In this document: one piece after another, positions 17,768-26,188 of the stretch
Layout of the letters: each line of letters starts with the position of its first letter
Position numbering within the stretch: the first letter of the stretch is position 1
NCBI RefSeq assembly: GCF_011602365.1
Contig: NZ_JAAONZ010000003.1
Span: 434,001-498,000, forward strand
Origin: Pseudomaricurvus hydrocarbonicus
Lineage (GTDB): Bacteria; Pseudomonadota; Gammaproteobacteria; Pseudomonadales; Cellvibrionaceae
Direction: 5' to 3'
Length of the DNA stretch: 64,000 nucleotides
Position numbers and translations under genes: made by a program
The notes under the pieces: model-generated
Seen by the model: the letters and a program-made list of their open reading frames with translations, nothing else
Told to the model about the DNA's origin: nothing
The model's database searches: none

Positions 17768-17866
17768 GAACGTTGTTTGAGGTGATAAAACCCACAGCAG
17801 GGGTTTTAAAAAAATCGGAGTCGCTCATAACAGTAAAAGTGTGATCAATTTATTGGAGACATTTTT

Positions 17867-19852
17867 ATGGGCAAGTTTGAAGATTTACGCAAACAGATGA
17901 TCGAATATCAAATGGCGGCGCGGGGGCTGGACGACTCGCTGGTACTCAACGCCGTGGCGGCGGTGCCGAGAGAGGCCTTTGTCCCCACCGATCTGGTTGA
18001 ATTTGCCTATCAGGACTCACCGCTGCCGATCGCCGCCAGCCAGACCATTTCCCAGCCCTACATTGTCGCCTTGATGACGGCGGCGTTACAGCTGAAACCG
18101 GGCGACCGGGTGTTGGAAGTTGGTACCGGTTCGGGCTACGCCGCGGCAATATTGGCCGAGCTGGTGGCCGAGGTTTATACCATCGAGCGGCATAAAATCC
18201 TCGCCGACACCGCGCGGGAACGGCTCAAGAGTCTGGGTTATAACAATGTCAACGTGCTCTATGGAGATGGCACCTTAGGTTGGCCGGAACATGCGCCCTT
18301 CGATGCCATTATCGTCGCGGCCGGTGGCCCGGCAGTGCCTGCAACCCTGAAAGAGCAACTGGCCCCTGGCGGCCGGTTGGTCATTCCGGTTGGCACCACA
18401 TTGCAAACGCAAAAGTTGCTGCGGGTTGTCAGGGTGAGCGTGGATGACTACCGGCACGAAGACCTGGGGGATGTTCGCTTTGTGCCGTTGATCGGTGCCG
18501 CAGGTTGGGAGGACGAGGCGGCACAAATGCCCGCCGTAAAAAAAGCCGCAGTCAGTTTGCCGGAGTTGATGTATCAAGGCAGTGAACACTTCGCGTCGAT
18601 AGACCGGGTTAACCTGGATAATTTATTGGCGCGAATCGGTGACGCGCGCCTGGTGCTGATGGGGGAGGCCTCCCATGGCACGGCTGAGTTTTATGAAATG
18701 CGTGCCCGTATTGCCAGGGAGCTGATCGAAAAGAAGGGCTTCAATGTGATTGCGGTTGAGGCCGACTGGCCCGACGCCTCGCGCATCAACCATTATATCC
18801 GCAACATAGCCATCGACCCCTTGCTCGAACGTCAGCCTTTCACCCGCTTTCCCTCCTGGATGTGGGCCAATCATTCCGTGCTGGACTTTACCCATTGGTT
18901 AAAAAATTTCAACGATAACAGTGCGGCGCCGGGGAACCCGGTGGGTTTTTACGGCCTGGATTTGTACAGCCTGGGCGCGTCCATTGAAACCGTACTGAGT
19001 TACCTGGAGTCGGTGGATCCGGCAACGGCTGAGGTGGCCAGGATACGTTATGGCTGTCTGACGCCCTGGATGGATGACCCCTCGCTCTACGGTCAAATGG
19101 TCCTGACCCGCCAATACAAAACCTGTGAGCAAAGCATCCTGATCATGCTGCAGGATTTGTTGAAAAAACGCCTGGAGTATTCTCAGGCAGACGGGGAGCG
19201 TTTTTTTGATGCCGAGCAAAACGCCAAACTGGTGGCCAATGCCGAGCGCTATTATCGCACCATGTACTATGCCGAAAATTCTTCCTGGAACCAGCGCGAC
19301 CAGCACATGTTCGATACTCTGGAAGCCATTCTTGAGTTCAAGGGCGCCGACGCAAAAGCCATTGTGTGGGAACACAATTCCCACATCGGTGATGCCCGGG
19401 CCACCCAAATGAGTGCCCGCGGCGAGCTCAATATCGGTCAGTTGATTCGCCAGAAGTATGGCAACGCGGCCTATTTGATTGGGTTTGGCACGGATCACGG
19501 TACGGTTGCTGCGGCGTCTGAATGGGGCGGTGCCATGGAAGTCAAACGGGTGCAGCCGTCGCATATCGACAGTTATGAACGCCTTTGTCACGAGGTCGAA
19601 ACCGACAATTTTCTGCTGCCCCTGCGTCAACCCTTACAGCAATCTGTGCGACAACGATTGCTGGCAGAACGACTGGAACGCGCCATCGGGGTTATTTATC
19701 GTCCGGAAAGTGAACTGCAAAGCCACTACTTCTATGCGTCACTGCCGCAACAATTTGATGAATACATCTGGTTTGATGAAACCCGCGCGGTTACCCCATT
19801 AAGCCGTGAACCTCTCAAGGGCATGCCAGAGACATTCCCCTTCGGTGTGTAA
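17867..19852 (+). CDS. Protein-L-isoaspartate methyltransferase / erythromycin-esterase-like fusion
   Basis: A 661-residue two-domain protein. Residues 1-212 are a protein-L-isoaspartate O-methyltransferase, which repairs aged proteins using S-adenosylmethionine: ASQTISQPYIVALM substrate motif at 57-70 and SAM loop VLEVGTGSGY at 82-91. After a short linker, about 240-650 is an EreA-like domain with the hallmark motifs GEASHGT (266-272), EADWPD and WEHNSHIGDAR. EreA-like domains use a conserved histidine to open ester or lactone bonds, but most chromosomal members have no known substrate and need not confer resistance. The Shine-Dalgarno is TTGGAGA. The next gene starts 21 bases after the stop, so the pair forms an operon under the FNR-type promoter at 17727-17767. 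Confidence 0.92.
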   Translation: MGKFEDLRKQMIEYQMAARGLDDSLVLNAVAAVPREAFVPTDLVEFAYQDSPLPIAASQTISQPYIVALMTAALQLKPGDRVLEVGTGSGYAAAILAELVAEVYTIERHKILADTARERLKSLGYNNVNVLYGDGTLGWPEHAPFDAIIVAAGGPAVPATLKEQLAPGGRLVIPVGTTLQTQKLLRVVRVSVDDYRHEDLGDVRFVPLIGAAGWEDEAAQMPAVKKAAVSLPELMYQGSEHFASIDRVNLDNLLARIGDARLVLMGEASHGTAEFYEMRARIARELIEKKGFNVIAVEADWPDASRINHYIRNIAIDPLLERQPFTRFPSWMWANHSVLDFTHWLKNFNDNSAAPGNPVGFYGLDLYSLGASIETVLSYLESVDPATAEVARIRYGCLTPWMDDPSLYGQMVLTRQYKTCEQSILIMLQDLLKKRLEYSQADGERFFDAEQNAKLVANAERYYRTMYYAENSSWNQRDQHMFDTLEAILEFKGADAKAIVWEHNSHIGDARATQMSARGELNIGQLIRQKYGNAAYLIGFGTDHGTVAAASEWGGAMEVKRVQPSHIDSYERLCHEVETDNFLLPLRQPLQQSVRQRLLAERLERAIGVIYRPESELQSHYFYASLPQQFDEYIWFDETRAVTPLSREPLKGMPETFPFGV

Positions 19853-19873
19853 CTAACCTCAGGTGTCAGGCAC

Positions 19874-21088
19874 ATGGACAATCACTTGACCGCTCAAGCT
19901 ATCATGCGCGAATTTGCGGCGGCTACCGGGTTAATGGAGGGTGGCGGTGAGCCCCGTCGTTATCTGTGGACCGACGCCTTTGCCGTGTGCAACTACCTGG
20001 GGTTTTTCCGGGACAGCGACGATAGCGCGTTTCTTGAACTGGCCCTCAAACTGGTAGAGCAGGTTCATGAACATCTGGGTAAGCACCGCCGCGACAGTGC
20101 CGGCAGCGGCTGGTTGAGTGGTTTGACCGAAACGCAGGGCAGGCTTCATCCCACTTGCGCCGGTTTGAGAATCGGCAAACCCCTGGATGAACGCAAACTC
20201 CATGAAGCCGTAGATGAAACCCTTGAGTGGCAGCAGGACGGACAGTATTTTCATTACCTGACCCGCTGGATGCATGCGCTGGATGCGGTCAGCCGGGCAA
20301 CAAACAATGGGCTGTACAATCAGTGGGCGAGGTCGCTGGCCCAGGTTGCCTACCAGGCGTTTGTCTATACTCCGACCGCGGGTGCCGCAAAGCGCATGTA
20401 CTGGAAAATGAGCATTGATCTCAGCCGGCCACTGGTGAGCTCAATGGGTCATCATGATCCTCTGGATGGGCTGATCACCTACTGGCAACTGGAGGCAAGC
20501 GCCAAACATTTTTCTGCAACCGTGGCTCAATCAGCAACAATGGCTCAATCACCGACCATGGCCCAAGTACCAACCGGCTTGTCCCTGTTGGCGGCAATAG
20601 AAGACTTTTCCTCTATGTGCGCAGGCCAACATTGGGCCACCCAGGATGAGCTGGGTATGGGCTCCATGCTCAGTGATGCTTGCCGGTTGGCGCAGCTGGT
20701 GGCCGCAGGGTCTGTTGCGGACAGCGGTTTATTGGAGCAGTTGTTAGTGGAGAGTGACGTCAGTTTGCAGGCCTTTAGCAGTCACAATCGACTCGGGCTT
20801 GAGGCCGAATACCGGCTGGCGTTTCGGGAGCTGGGGTTGGCGATCGGTTTGCAAGGGATCAACATCATTCATCAGTGCCTGCAGCAACAGCCGGAGAAAT
20901 ATACCGATGCCAAGCGGTTGTTGTCGCGGCTTGAAGCATTGCAAAACTTCACCGCCATCGCTGAACACATTGTCAACTTCTGGACCCAATCGCCTCATCG
21001 CTCTGGCCACAGCTGGTCAGAGCATGCCGACATCAACAATGTGATGCTGGCCACCAGCCTGGCACCCGGCGGTTACCTTCAGCGTTAA
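19874..21088 (+). CDS. Unknown protein, possible alpha/alpha-barrel fold
   Basis: A 404-residue soluble protein that I do not recognise by family. Spaced aromatic and histidine motifs (RYLWTDAFAVCNYLGF, HYLTRWMHALDAVS, WSEHADINNVMLATSL) on repeated helices recall six-hairpin glycosidase-like folds; this is an impression of pattern only. Residues at about 216-233 are three 6-residue repeats (TVAQSA, TMAQSP, TMAQVP), which look like a recent expansion in a loop. It is translated 21 bases after the PCMT-esterase fusion, so it probably works with it. Confidence 0.8.
   Translation: MDNHLTAQAIMREFAAATGLMEGGGEPRRYLWTDAFAVCNYLGFFRDSDDSAFLELALKLVEQVHEHLGKHRRDSAGSGWLSGLTETQGRLHPTCAGLRIGKPLDERKLHEAVDETLEWQQDGQYFHYLTRWMHALDAVSRATNNGLYNQWARSLAQVAYQAFVYTPTAGAAKRMYWKMSIDLSRPLVSSMGHHDPLDGLITYWQLEASAKHFSATVAQSATMAQSPTMAQVPTGLSLLAAIEDFSSMCAGQHWATQDELGMGSMLSDACRLAQLVAAGSVADSGLLEQLLVESDVSLQAFSSHNRLGLEAEYRLAFRELGLAIGLQGINIIHQCLQQQPEKYTDAKRLLSRLEALQNFTAIAEHIVNFWTQSPHRSGHSWSEHADINNVMLATSLAPGGYLQR
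20519..20572 (+). repeat. Three 18-bp tandem repeats inside the unknown gene
   Basis: Units ACCGTGGCTCAATCAGCA, ACAATGGCTCAATCACCG and ACCATGGCCCAAGTACCA follow each other in frame. Confidence 0.85.
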
Positions 21089-21153
21089 GCTGTTTTTAAC
21101 GTTTGGCTTTCTTTTAAGTTACACGGTCTTTAACGCTAGGTGCTCTGCAAAAT

Positions 21154-21187
21154 CAGGGGCTCTTCAATGTCAGGGGCACTTCAATGT
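21154..21187. repeat. 17-bp tandem duplication, non-coding
   Basis: CAGGGGCTCTTCAATGT is followed at once by CAGGGGCACTTCAATGT. It lies in the 324-base gap after the unknown gene, which holds no gene otherwise. Confidence 0.85.
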
Positions 21188-21343
21188 CAGGTTAACGTCA
21201 GAGCCTGGTTATCGGCAGAGTGAGAAAAATCCTGCAGGGGGAGTGGGCTCGGGTCGGGCGAAGAAAAAATACCGCGAGGTAAGCCGTGAGTCGTGCGATC
21301 GGGTTGTCGCGGGCTTTGTGGTGAGGGAGGATTTCTTGTCCTG

Positions 21344-21376
21344 AAAAAAAACGGGCTGCCCAAAAATTGGCAGCCC
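21344..21376 (-). terminator. Intrinsic terminator of the amidinotransferase operon
   Basis: Stem GGGCTGCC/GGCAGCCC (21353-21360, 21369-21376) with an 8-base loop is followed on the minus strand by eight T residues. Confidence 0.9.
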
Positions 21377-21412
21377 AAAACGAAAGGAAACTTTAACGCG
21401 GTACCGCGGTGA

Positions 21413-22315
21413 TCAGCCGGGCTGGCGTTTCAGGGGCTGGCACATGCAATGCACACCGCCGCCGCCAGAAGTGAACATGTTGATGTCCGGGTCAATGACG
21501 GTTAATCCATGCGCGGCGCACTTTTCTTTGAGCTCCATGTTTTCGTAAGGCAGCAGTACGCGATCGTTACCCAGAGCGACGACGTTACAGCCCAGCTCCA
21601 GCATGGCGCGGTAGGAGATGTCGATCAGTTCAATGCCACGACCGCGCAGCCAGTCGACAAATTCCTGTTCCAGCGCCTGAATGCAGGCGGCCGCCAGCTT
21701 GGGGGCCAGCATCGCCAGCTTGACGTCCAGGTGCAGGAAGTAGGGGTCAAACTTGTAGCTCTTGAATTCCCAGCCTTCCGCTTCAACCCACGCTTTCACC
21801 TGGGCCAGGCCTTCTTCGCTGGTGCGTTCACCGGTGTAGCCGCAGAGGATCACGCCCGGTTCCAGCACCATGAAGTCACCGCCTTCCAGAGTGCCGGCGG
21901 TGATGATGTCGTAAATGGGGATGTCCTGAGTCTGGTAGAATTCCAGTACCGCTTTCCACTCACCACGACGCCAGGGGCTGTACATCTGGGTCACAATCGG
22001 CCCCCAGGGTGTCATTACCGAGGAATCGCGGGCGTAGAGTTGATAAGGCAGGTTGTGATCTGCCTCCAGAATATGAGTTTCCACACCGGCGCTGCGGTAG
22101 GCGTCGAGCATTTCCTGATATTGGGTGCGGGCTACGGCCTGGTCAAACTGGCGACCCAGGCGCATGGAGCGACGGGACATGGCGTTGCCGGTTTGCCAGT
22201 GGTACTGGTCCATGGGGCCGATCAACACTTTTTCCAGCACTCCGTATTCGGAATCCATACCCCACTGATCCAATACCGGGGACCCCCCCCCTTGTACACG
22301 ATTGGCAAATTTCAT
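21413..22315 (-). CDS. Amidinotransferase-fold enzyme (guanidino-group hydrolase or transferase)
   Basis: A 300-residue member of the arginine deiminase/amidinotransferase superfamily. Visible motifs are LYARDSSV, the acidic LEGGDFMV, the histidine motif HLDVKLAML, LELGCNVVAL and the C-terminal catalytic cysteine in GGGGVHCMC (Cys290). The family attacks the guanidinium carbon of arginine-like substrates and either hydrolyses it (deiminase, dimethylargininase) or transfers the amidino group. The neighbouring carbamoylase suggests the hydrolytic mode, giving an ureido product. Codons 8-11 carry a nine-base G tract (22283-22291 on the plus strand as C). It is the second gene of a minus-strand pair, 94 bases after the carbamoylase. 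Confidence 0.82.
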   Translation of the reverse strand: MKFANRVQGGGSPVLDQWGMDSEYGVLEKVLIGPMDQYHWQTGNAMSRRSMRLGRQFDQAVARTQYQEMLDAYRSAGVETHILEADHNLPYQLYARDSSVMTPWGPIVTQMYSPWRRGEWKAVLEFYQTQDIPIYDIITAGTLEGGDFMVLEPGVILCGYTGERTSEEGLAQVKAWVEAEGWEFKSYKFDPYFLHLDVKLAMLAPKLAAACIQALEQEFVDWLRGRGIELIDISYRAMLELGCNVVALGNDRVLLPYENMELKEKCAAHGLTVIDPDINMFTSGGGGVHCMCQPLKRQPG

Positions 22316-22409
22316 TTTGGTTCTCCGTTAACTGGCGATTGTCTTTAGTTCGGTTAATGCGGTCGGCATCGAGGTGTGCATGGTCGAGGACGAGGATCGA
22401 TGGTCGTGT

Positions 22410-23651
22410 TTAAGCAACGACTTCGGCCCGCGTGGCCATGGCGTTGAGCAGAATGTTGGCACCGGCGGTGACGTCTGCGGCAATCACCGCTTCTTTTTCG
22501 TTGTGACTGAGGCCATCCTTACAGGGAATGAAAATCATCGAGGTGGGGGCTACCTTGGCCACGTTGCAGGCATCGTGGCCGGCACCGGAGACCATGCGGC
22601 GGTGGGAATAACCCAGAGTGTCGACGGCTTTTTGCACGGCTGCTACACAGTCTGTGTCAAAGGTGACGCCGGGGGCTTCCCAAAAACATTCAAACTCCAT
22701 GTCCAGCCCGAACTGTTTGGCCGCGTCCTGGATGATCTCTTCGTAGCTTGTCAGCATGGCCTGGTAGTGGCTGGCCTCGGGGTGGCGAATGTCGACAGTA
22801 AATTCCAGCTTGCCCGGCACCGTGTTGCTGGAGCCTGGAGACGCATGCACAAAGCCAAAGGTGATGCGCGAATCGGCACCGTGTTCTTCGGCCATGGTAT
22901 ACAGTCGGGGCAAGCACTGGCCCAGTGCCATCATGGGGTCTTTGCGCAGAGTCATTGGCGTGGGGCCGGCGTGGGCCTCCTGGCCGTAATAGATTACCCG
23001 GTGACGGCTCATGTGCTGAACGCCGGTCACCACGCCGATGCTCAAGGCTTCGGCTTCCAGTACCGGGCCCTGTTCGATGTGCAGTTCGAAAGCCGCGTGA
23101 ATGGGGCTGGCGGTGGCGGGCTCTGACCCCAGCTGACCGGTGCGCAGGAGCTCGTCACGGACGCTGGCGCCGTCACGGTCGGTGAGCGCGTAGGCGTCTT
23201 CGATGGGCATGACACCGGACCAGACGGCGGAGCCCATCATGGCGGTGTCAAAGCGGCAGCCTTCCTCGTTGGTCCAGACCACCACTTCCAGCGGGTGGCG
23301 GGTGCGAATGCCGGCCTCGTTGAGGGATTCGATCACTTCCAGACCTGCCAGAACGCCATAGATACCGTCGTATTTGCCGCCACTGGGCTGAGTGTCCAAA
23401 TGGCTGCCCGTGATCACGGGCGGCAGGTTCGGCTCGGTGCCTTCGCGACGGGCGAATACATTGCCGATGGCGTCGGTGCGCAGGGTGCAACCGGCAGCCT
23501 CACACCAGCGGGCAAACAGAGCGCGGCCGTCACGGTCTTCATCGGTCAGGGCTTGACGGTTGCAGCCGCCGCCCGCCGTGGCGCCGATCTGGCCAATTTC
23601 TTCCAGTCGTGACCACAAGCGCTCGCCATTGATTCGCAGTGTCTGATTCAT
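22410..23651 (-). CDS. Zn-dependent N-carbamoyl-amino-acid hydrolase (M20 family)
   Basis: A 413-residue member of the hydantoinase/carbamoylase group (AmaB, beta-ureidopropionase, allantoate amidohydrolase). Metal-binding motifs are in place: GSHLDTQPSGGKYDG, NEEGCRF, ELHIEQGPVLEAE and GAGHDACN. The reaction is hydrolysis of an N-carbamoyl group to amine, CO2 and ammonia; the exact substrate is not decidable. It is first in the operon with the amidinotransferase and divergent from a LysR regulator 261 bases away. Confidence 0.88.
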   Translation of the reverse strand: MNQTLRINGERLWSRLEEIGQIGATAGGGCNRQALTDEDRDGRALFARWCEAAGCTLRTDAIGNVFARREGTEPNLPPVITGSHLDTQPSGGKYDGIYGVLAGLEVIESLNEAGIRTRHPLEVVVWTNEEGCRFDTAMMGSAVWSGVMPIEDAYALTDRDGASVRDELLRTGQLGSEPATASPIHAAFELHIEQGPVLEAEALSIGVVTGVQHMSRHRVIYYGQEAHAGPTPMTLRKDPMMALGQCLPRLYTMAEEHGADSRITFGFVHASPGSSNTVPGKLEFTVDIRHPEASHYQAMLTSYEEIIQDAAKQFGLDMEFECFWEAPGVTFDTDCVAAVQKAVDTLGYSHRRMVSGAGHDACNVAKVAPTSMIFIPCKDGLSHNEKEAVIAADVTAGANILLNAMATRAEVVA

Positions 23652-23912
23652 TGTCGTATGCCTTTATATTCGGTTTATCGGTCGCCAGCCTGTAAGGCTC
23701 ATTGTCCACGGGCCATTGCCCACAGGTGATGCCTGCCCCTCTCAGTGTCACCGCTCGGCTGCTCGGCAGTGTCTGTCAGCCCCGGTGGTGAAAAATCGGG
23801 CTGTTGAAGACTGAGCTGTTGAAAAGCTTAGTGCTGGAATCTGAATGTGGGTGGCTGTTGAATGCATTTTATGCGATTATTTTGTTTCCACAATCAATTT
23901 ATTTGCACGTAA

Positions 23913-24845
23913 ATGGTAACAAAAACGCACCATCAGTCTTTTGATCATCGACGTCTGCCTCTCAACACGCTGCGAGCCTTCGAGGCGGTTGGACGTCACG
24001 GCTACGTTCGGGTGGCTGCTGAAGAGCTGCACCTGAGTCACGCGGCCTTAAGCCGCCAAATCCGCAACCTGGAAGACCGGTTGCAGGTCAATCTGTTTGA
24101 GCGGGTGGGCAACCGGCTCAAGCTGACCGCGGCCGGCCGGCGTTTTCTGGGGGTGGTGCAGCAGGCACTGCATACCTTGCAACTGGGGGTTGAGGATCTG
24201 GATCACGAATCTCTTGAGGGAGAGCTGGTGCTGGGGGCCACGGCGACCATGTCGATCAACTGGTTGCCGGAATTGCTCAGGCGGTTTACCGAGCGCTACC
24301 CGGAGGTCACTCTCAGATTGAAAACCCTGGAGCCTTATACACGGGAGGTGTCGATGGAAATCGACCTGGCGTTTTGCCTTGGAGAACCGGAACCTGAGGG
24401 CCGGGAGCTGCAATATCTGTATCAGGAGCACTATCAGCCTTTCTGTTCGCCGGCGCTGTTGCGGCCGGAGGCCCCGGTGCAGGAGCCTTCGGATCTGGTG
24501 AACTACCCGTTGCTGCATGAACGTTACCAGCATTGGGAACACTGGTTTGCGCGCCATGGGCTGAAGGGGTTGGCCAGTGGGCGCAATATCCATTTTGACT
24601 ATGGCTTTCAGTCTATTGACGCCGCCAGACGGGGCTTGGGCGTGGTGTTGGCCGACCAGCTGGAAGTCGCCGCTGATTTGCGCAGCGGTTCACTGGTGCG
24701 GTTACTGGATCAGGCGATCCCGCTGGATACCGGTATTTATCTGATTGCGGCCAGGGAGCAAAGCGTGAGGGTCAAATTGTTCCGCGAAGAGTTGTATCGT
24801 TATTTGTCGGAATTGGGGGTCGCGGTGAATGAATCCGGTGAATAG
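23913..24845 (+). CDS. LysR-family transcription regulator (GcvA-like)
   Basis: 310 residues with an N-terminal winged HTH (LPLNTLRAFEAVGRHG, HAALSRQIRNLEDRL) and a C-terminal effector-binding domain with the type 2 periplasmic-binding fold. The opening PLNTLRAFEA and the overall pattern fit the GcvA subgroup. Its divergence from the carbamoylase-amidinotransferase pair is the normal layout for a LysR regulator controlling its neighbour. Confidence 0.92.
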   Translation: MVTKTHHQSFDHRRLPLNTLRAFEAVGRHGYVRVAAEELHLSHAALSRQIRNLEDRLQVNLFERVGNRLKLTAAGRRFLGVVQQALHTLQLGVEDLDHESLEGELVLGATATMSINWLPELLRRFTERYPEVTLRLKTLEPYTREVSMEIDLAFCLGEPEPEGRELQYLYQEHYQPFCSPALLRPEAPVQEPSDLVNYPLLHERYQHWEHWFARHGLKGLASGRNIHFDYGFQSIDAARRGLGVVLADQLEVAADLRSGSLVRLLDQAIPLDTGIYLIAAREQSVRVKLFREELYRYLSELGVAVNESGE

Positions 24846-25050
24846 CCATAGGGCCAACCGATTTTGTGTGGAGGTTGGCAAGATTCCTGCGTGGACAGGG
24901 TGTGTTCAACCGGCAAGGGTGTAAAATCAACGGCTGTCGCTTTCCGGGCGGCGGGGTAAAAAGTGACTTGGCAATAGAGGAGCGGTGGTGCAGATGTCCC
25001 GCCAGGCAAGCTTTATATATAGGGAGAGCGGTCCATATAAGGAGGACAAT

Positions 25051-25080
25051 ATGTCTCTTGGGGGAGCCCTATGTCTGTGA
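25051..25080 (+). CDS. Nine-residue leader peptide overlapping the next start
   Basis: A perfect AAGGAGG Shine-Dalgarno (25039-25045) serves the ATG at 25051, which opens a short frame MSLGGALCL ending at TGA 25078-25080. The start of the solute-binding-like gene (25071) lies inside it in another frame. The arrangement suggests translational coupling or control by a leader peptide. Confidence 0.5.
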   Translation: MSLGGALCL

Positions 25081-26036
25081 TCAGCAGCAAAAGTTATCGG
25101 GCAAAAGGCCAGGTTTTCCGGTGGTCAGGTGTCGACTGGCGGTGTCTGCTGGGTCTGTGTTTACTGCTGACCCTTACCGGCATGGCCCGTGGCGAGGCAG
25201 TATCGAAGCCCGCAACCCTTGTGGGTTCTTCTTTCGTAACCCCAGTGCAGGAAGTGAGCGCGTCTAAAGCCCACGACCGGGCGGCGATCCGTCCGTCATC
25301 AGCCGGCCGGCAGTTGATTCGGGTGGGCACCTCAGAGCGATCACCCCTCTACATCCACGACTCGCCCGATGATGTCAGTGCCGGCATTTTGCGGGCGATG
25401 AATGAAGTGCAGCAGGAATACAGGTTTGCGCTTTACAACATACCGGTAAAAAGACGAGGCGTCTCCGTCAGGGAGGGGCTGGTGGACATTGTGATGTGGG
25501 ACAACCCCGCCTGGGATTGGCCGATGCCGATGGGGGTCAGTTTGCCGTTGTTGCGAGCGAAAGACATTGTGATCGCGCGGCGTGGTGAGGGCGTTGCAGA
25601 GCACTACTTTGATTCGCTCACGAACAAGTCCGTCGCCATGGTGAACGGTTATACCTACAGTTTCCCGGGGGCACTGAATGCCCGCCAGCAAGACCTGAAT
25701 TTCGTCATGGTCAATACCGAGGAAAGCACGATCAAAATGCTGATGGCGGGGCGAGTGGACATTGCGCTCACCAGTGATACCGCACTTAATTGGTTCATCA
25801 AACAGAACCCCGCAGTAGAAGAGCAGATCGTCATTTCGACAGACAAGGTCTTGGACTTCGAGCGTTTATTTTTGATTCCGCCAGCCAGTCCTATCTCGGT
25901 GGACGAGATCAATAATATTGTCCTGGCGGCTGACAAGCAGGGCTTGTTGAGTCCGGTGTACGAGCGTTTTGGTTTGGATAAACCGGATTTTTCAACATGG
26001 CATCGAAAAAAAAGTGCCAGACACCATGCTCACTGA
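25071..26036 (+). CDS. Periplasmic solute-binding-like protein (SBP_bac_3 type)
   Basis: 321 residues with a long N-terminal region, a hydrophobic segment (LLGLCLLLTLTGMA) and a cleavage-like site near GMARGEA. The body follows the amino-acid-binding type 2 periplasmic fold: IRVGTSERSPLYI, a middle MVNGYTYSFPG and TIKMLMAGRVDIALTSD. No ABC transporter genes are adjacent. Such stand-alone members are frequent in aquatic gammaproteobacteria and may sense rather than transport. A GGGGGAG sequence precedes the ATG, which overlaps the leader peptide. Confidence 0.75.
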   Translation: MSVISSKSYRAKGQVFRWSGVDWRCLLGLCLLLTLTGMARGEAVSKPATLVGSSFVTPVQEVSASKAHDRAAIRPSSAGRQLIRVGTSERSPLYIHDSPDDVSAGILRAMNEVQQEYRFALYNIPVKRRGVSVREGLVDIVMWDNPAWDWPMPMGVSLPLLRAKDIVIARRGEGVAEHYFDSLTNKSVAMVNGYTYSFPGALNARQQDLNFVMVNTEESTIKMLMAGRVDIALTSDTALNWFIKQNPAVEEQIVISTDKVLDFERLFLIPPASPISVDEINNIVLAADKQGLLSPVYERFGLDKPDFSTWHRKKSARHHAH

Positions 26037-26188
26037 TGGCGCGGCTGGGTGGTGTGCTCATGCCCTGCCATCAGTGTTGATCTGTTGCGTCCAGAACCGG
26101 CCTCAGGCAACCACCACTTTGGGTTGCCGTGTGATTGCATCAAAGAGCTCCGTCGAATGGATGCACACAGGGCTTGAGCCAACCGAGG

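Noticed and set aside
18899-19630. 243-codon minus-strand frame inside the PCMT-esterase gene
   Set aside because: Complement of the esterase domain; no recognisable protein.
17867-19852. Erythromycin-esterase domain as a macrolide resistance gene
   Set aside because: The domain is fused to a housekeeping repair enzyme in a chromosomal stress island. Most such homologues are not resistance determinants.
21509-22348. 279-codon plus-strand frame opposite the amidinotransferase gene
   Set aside because: The minus-strand frame has catalytic motifs and a terminator; this one has neither.
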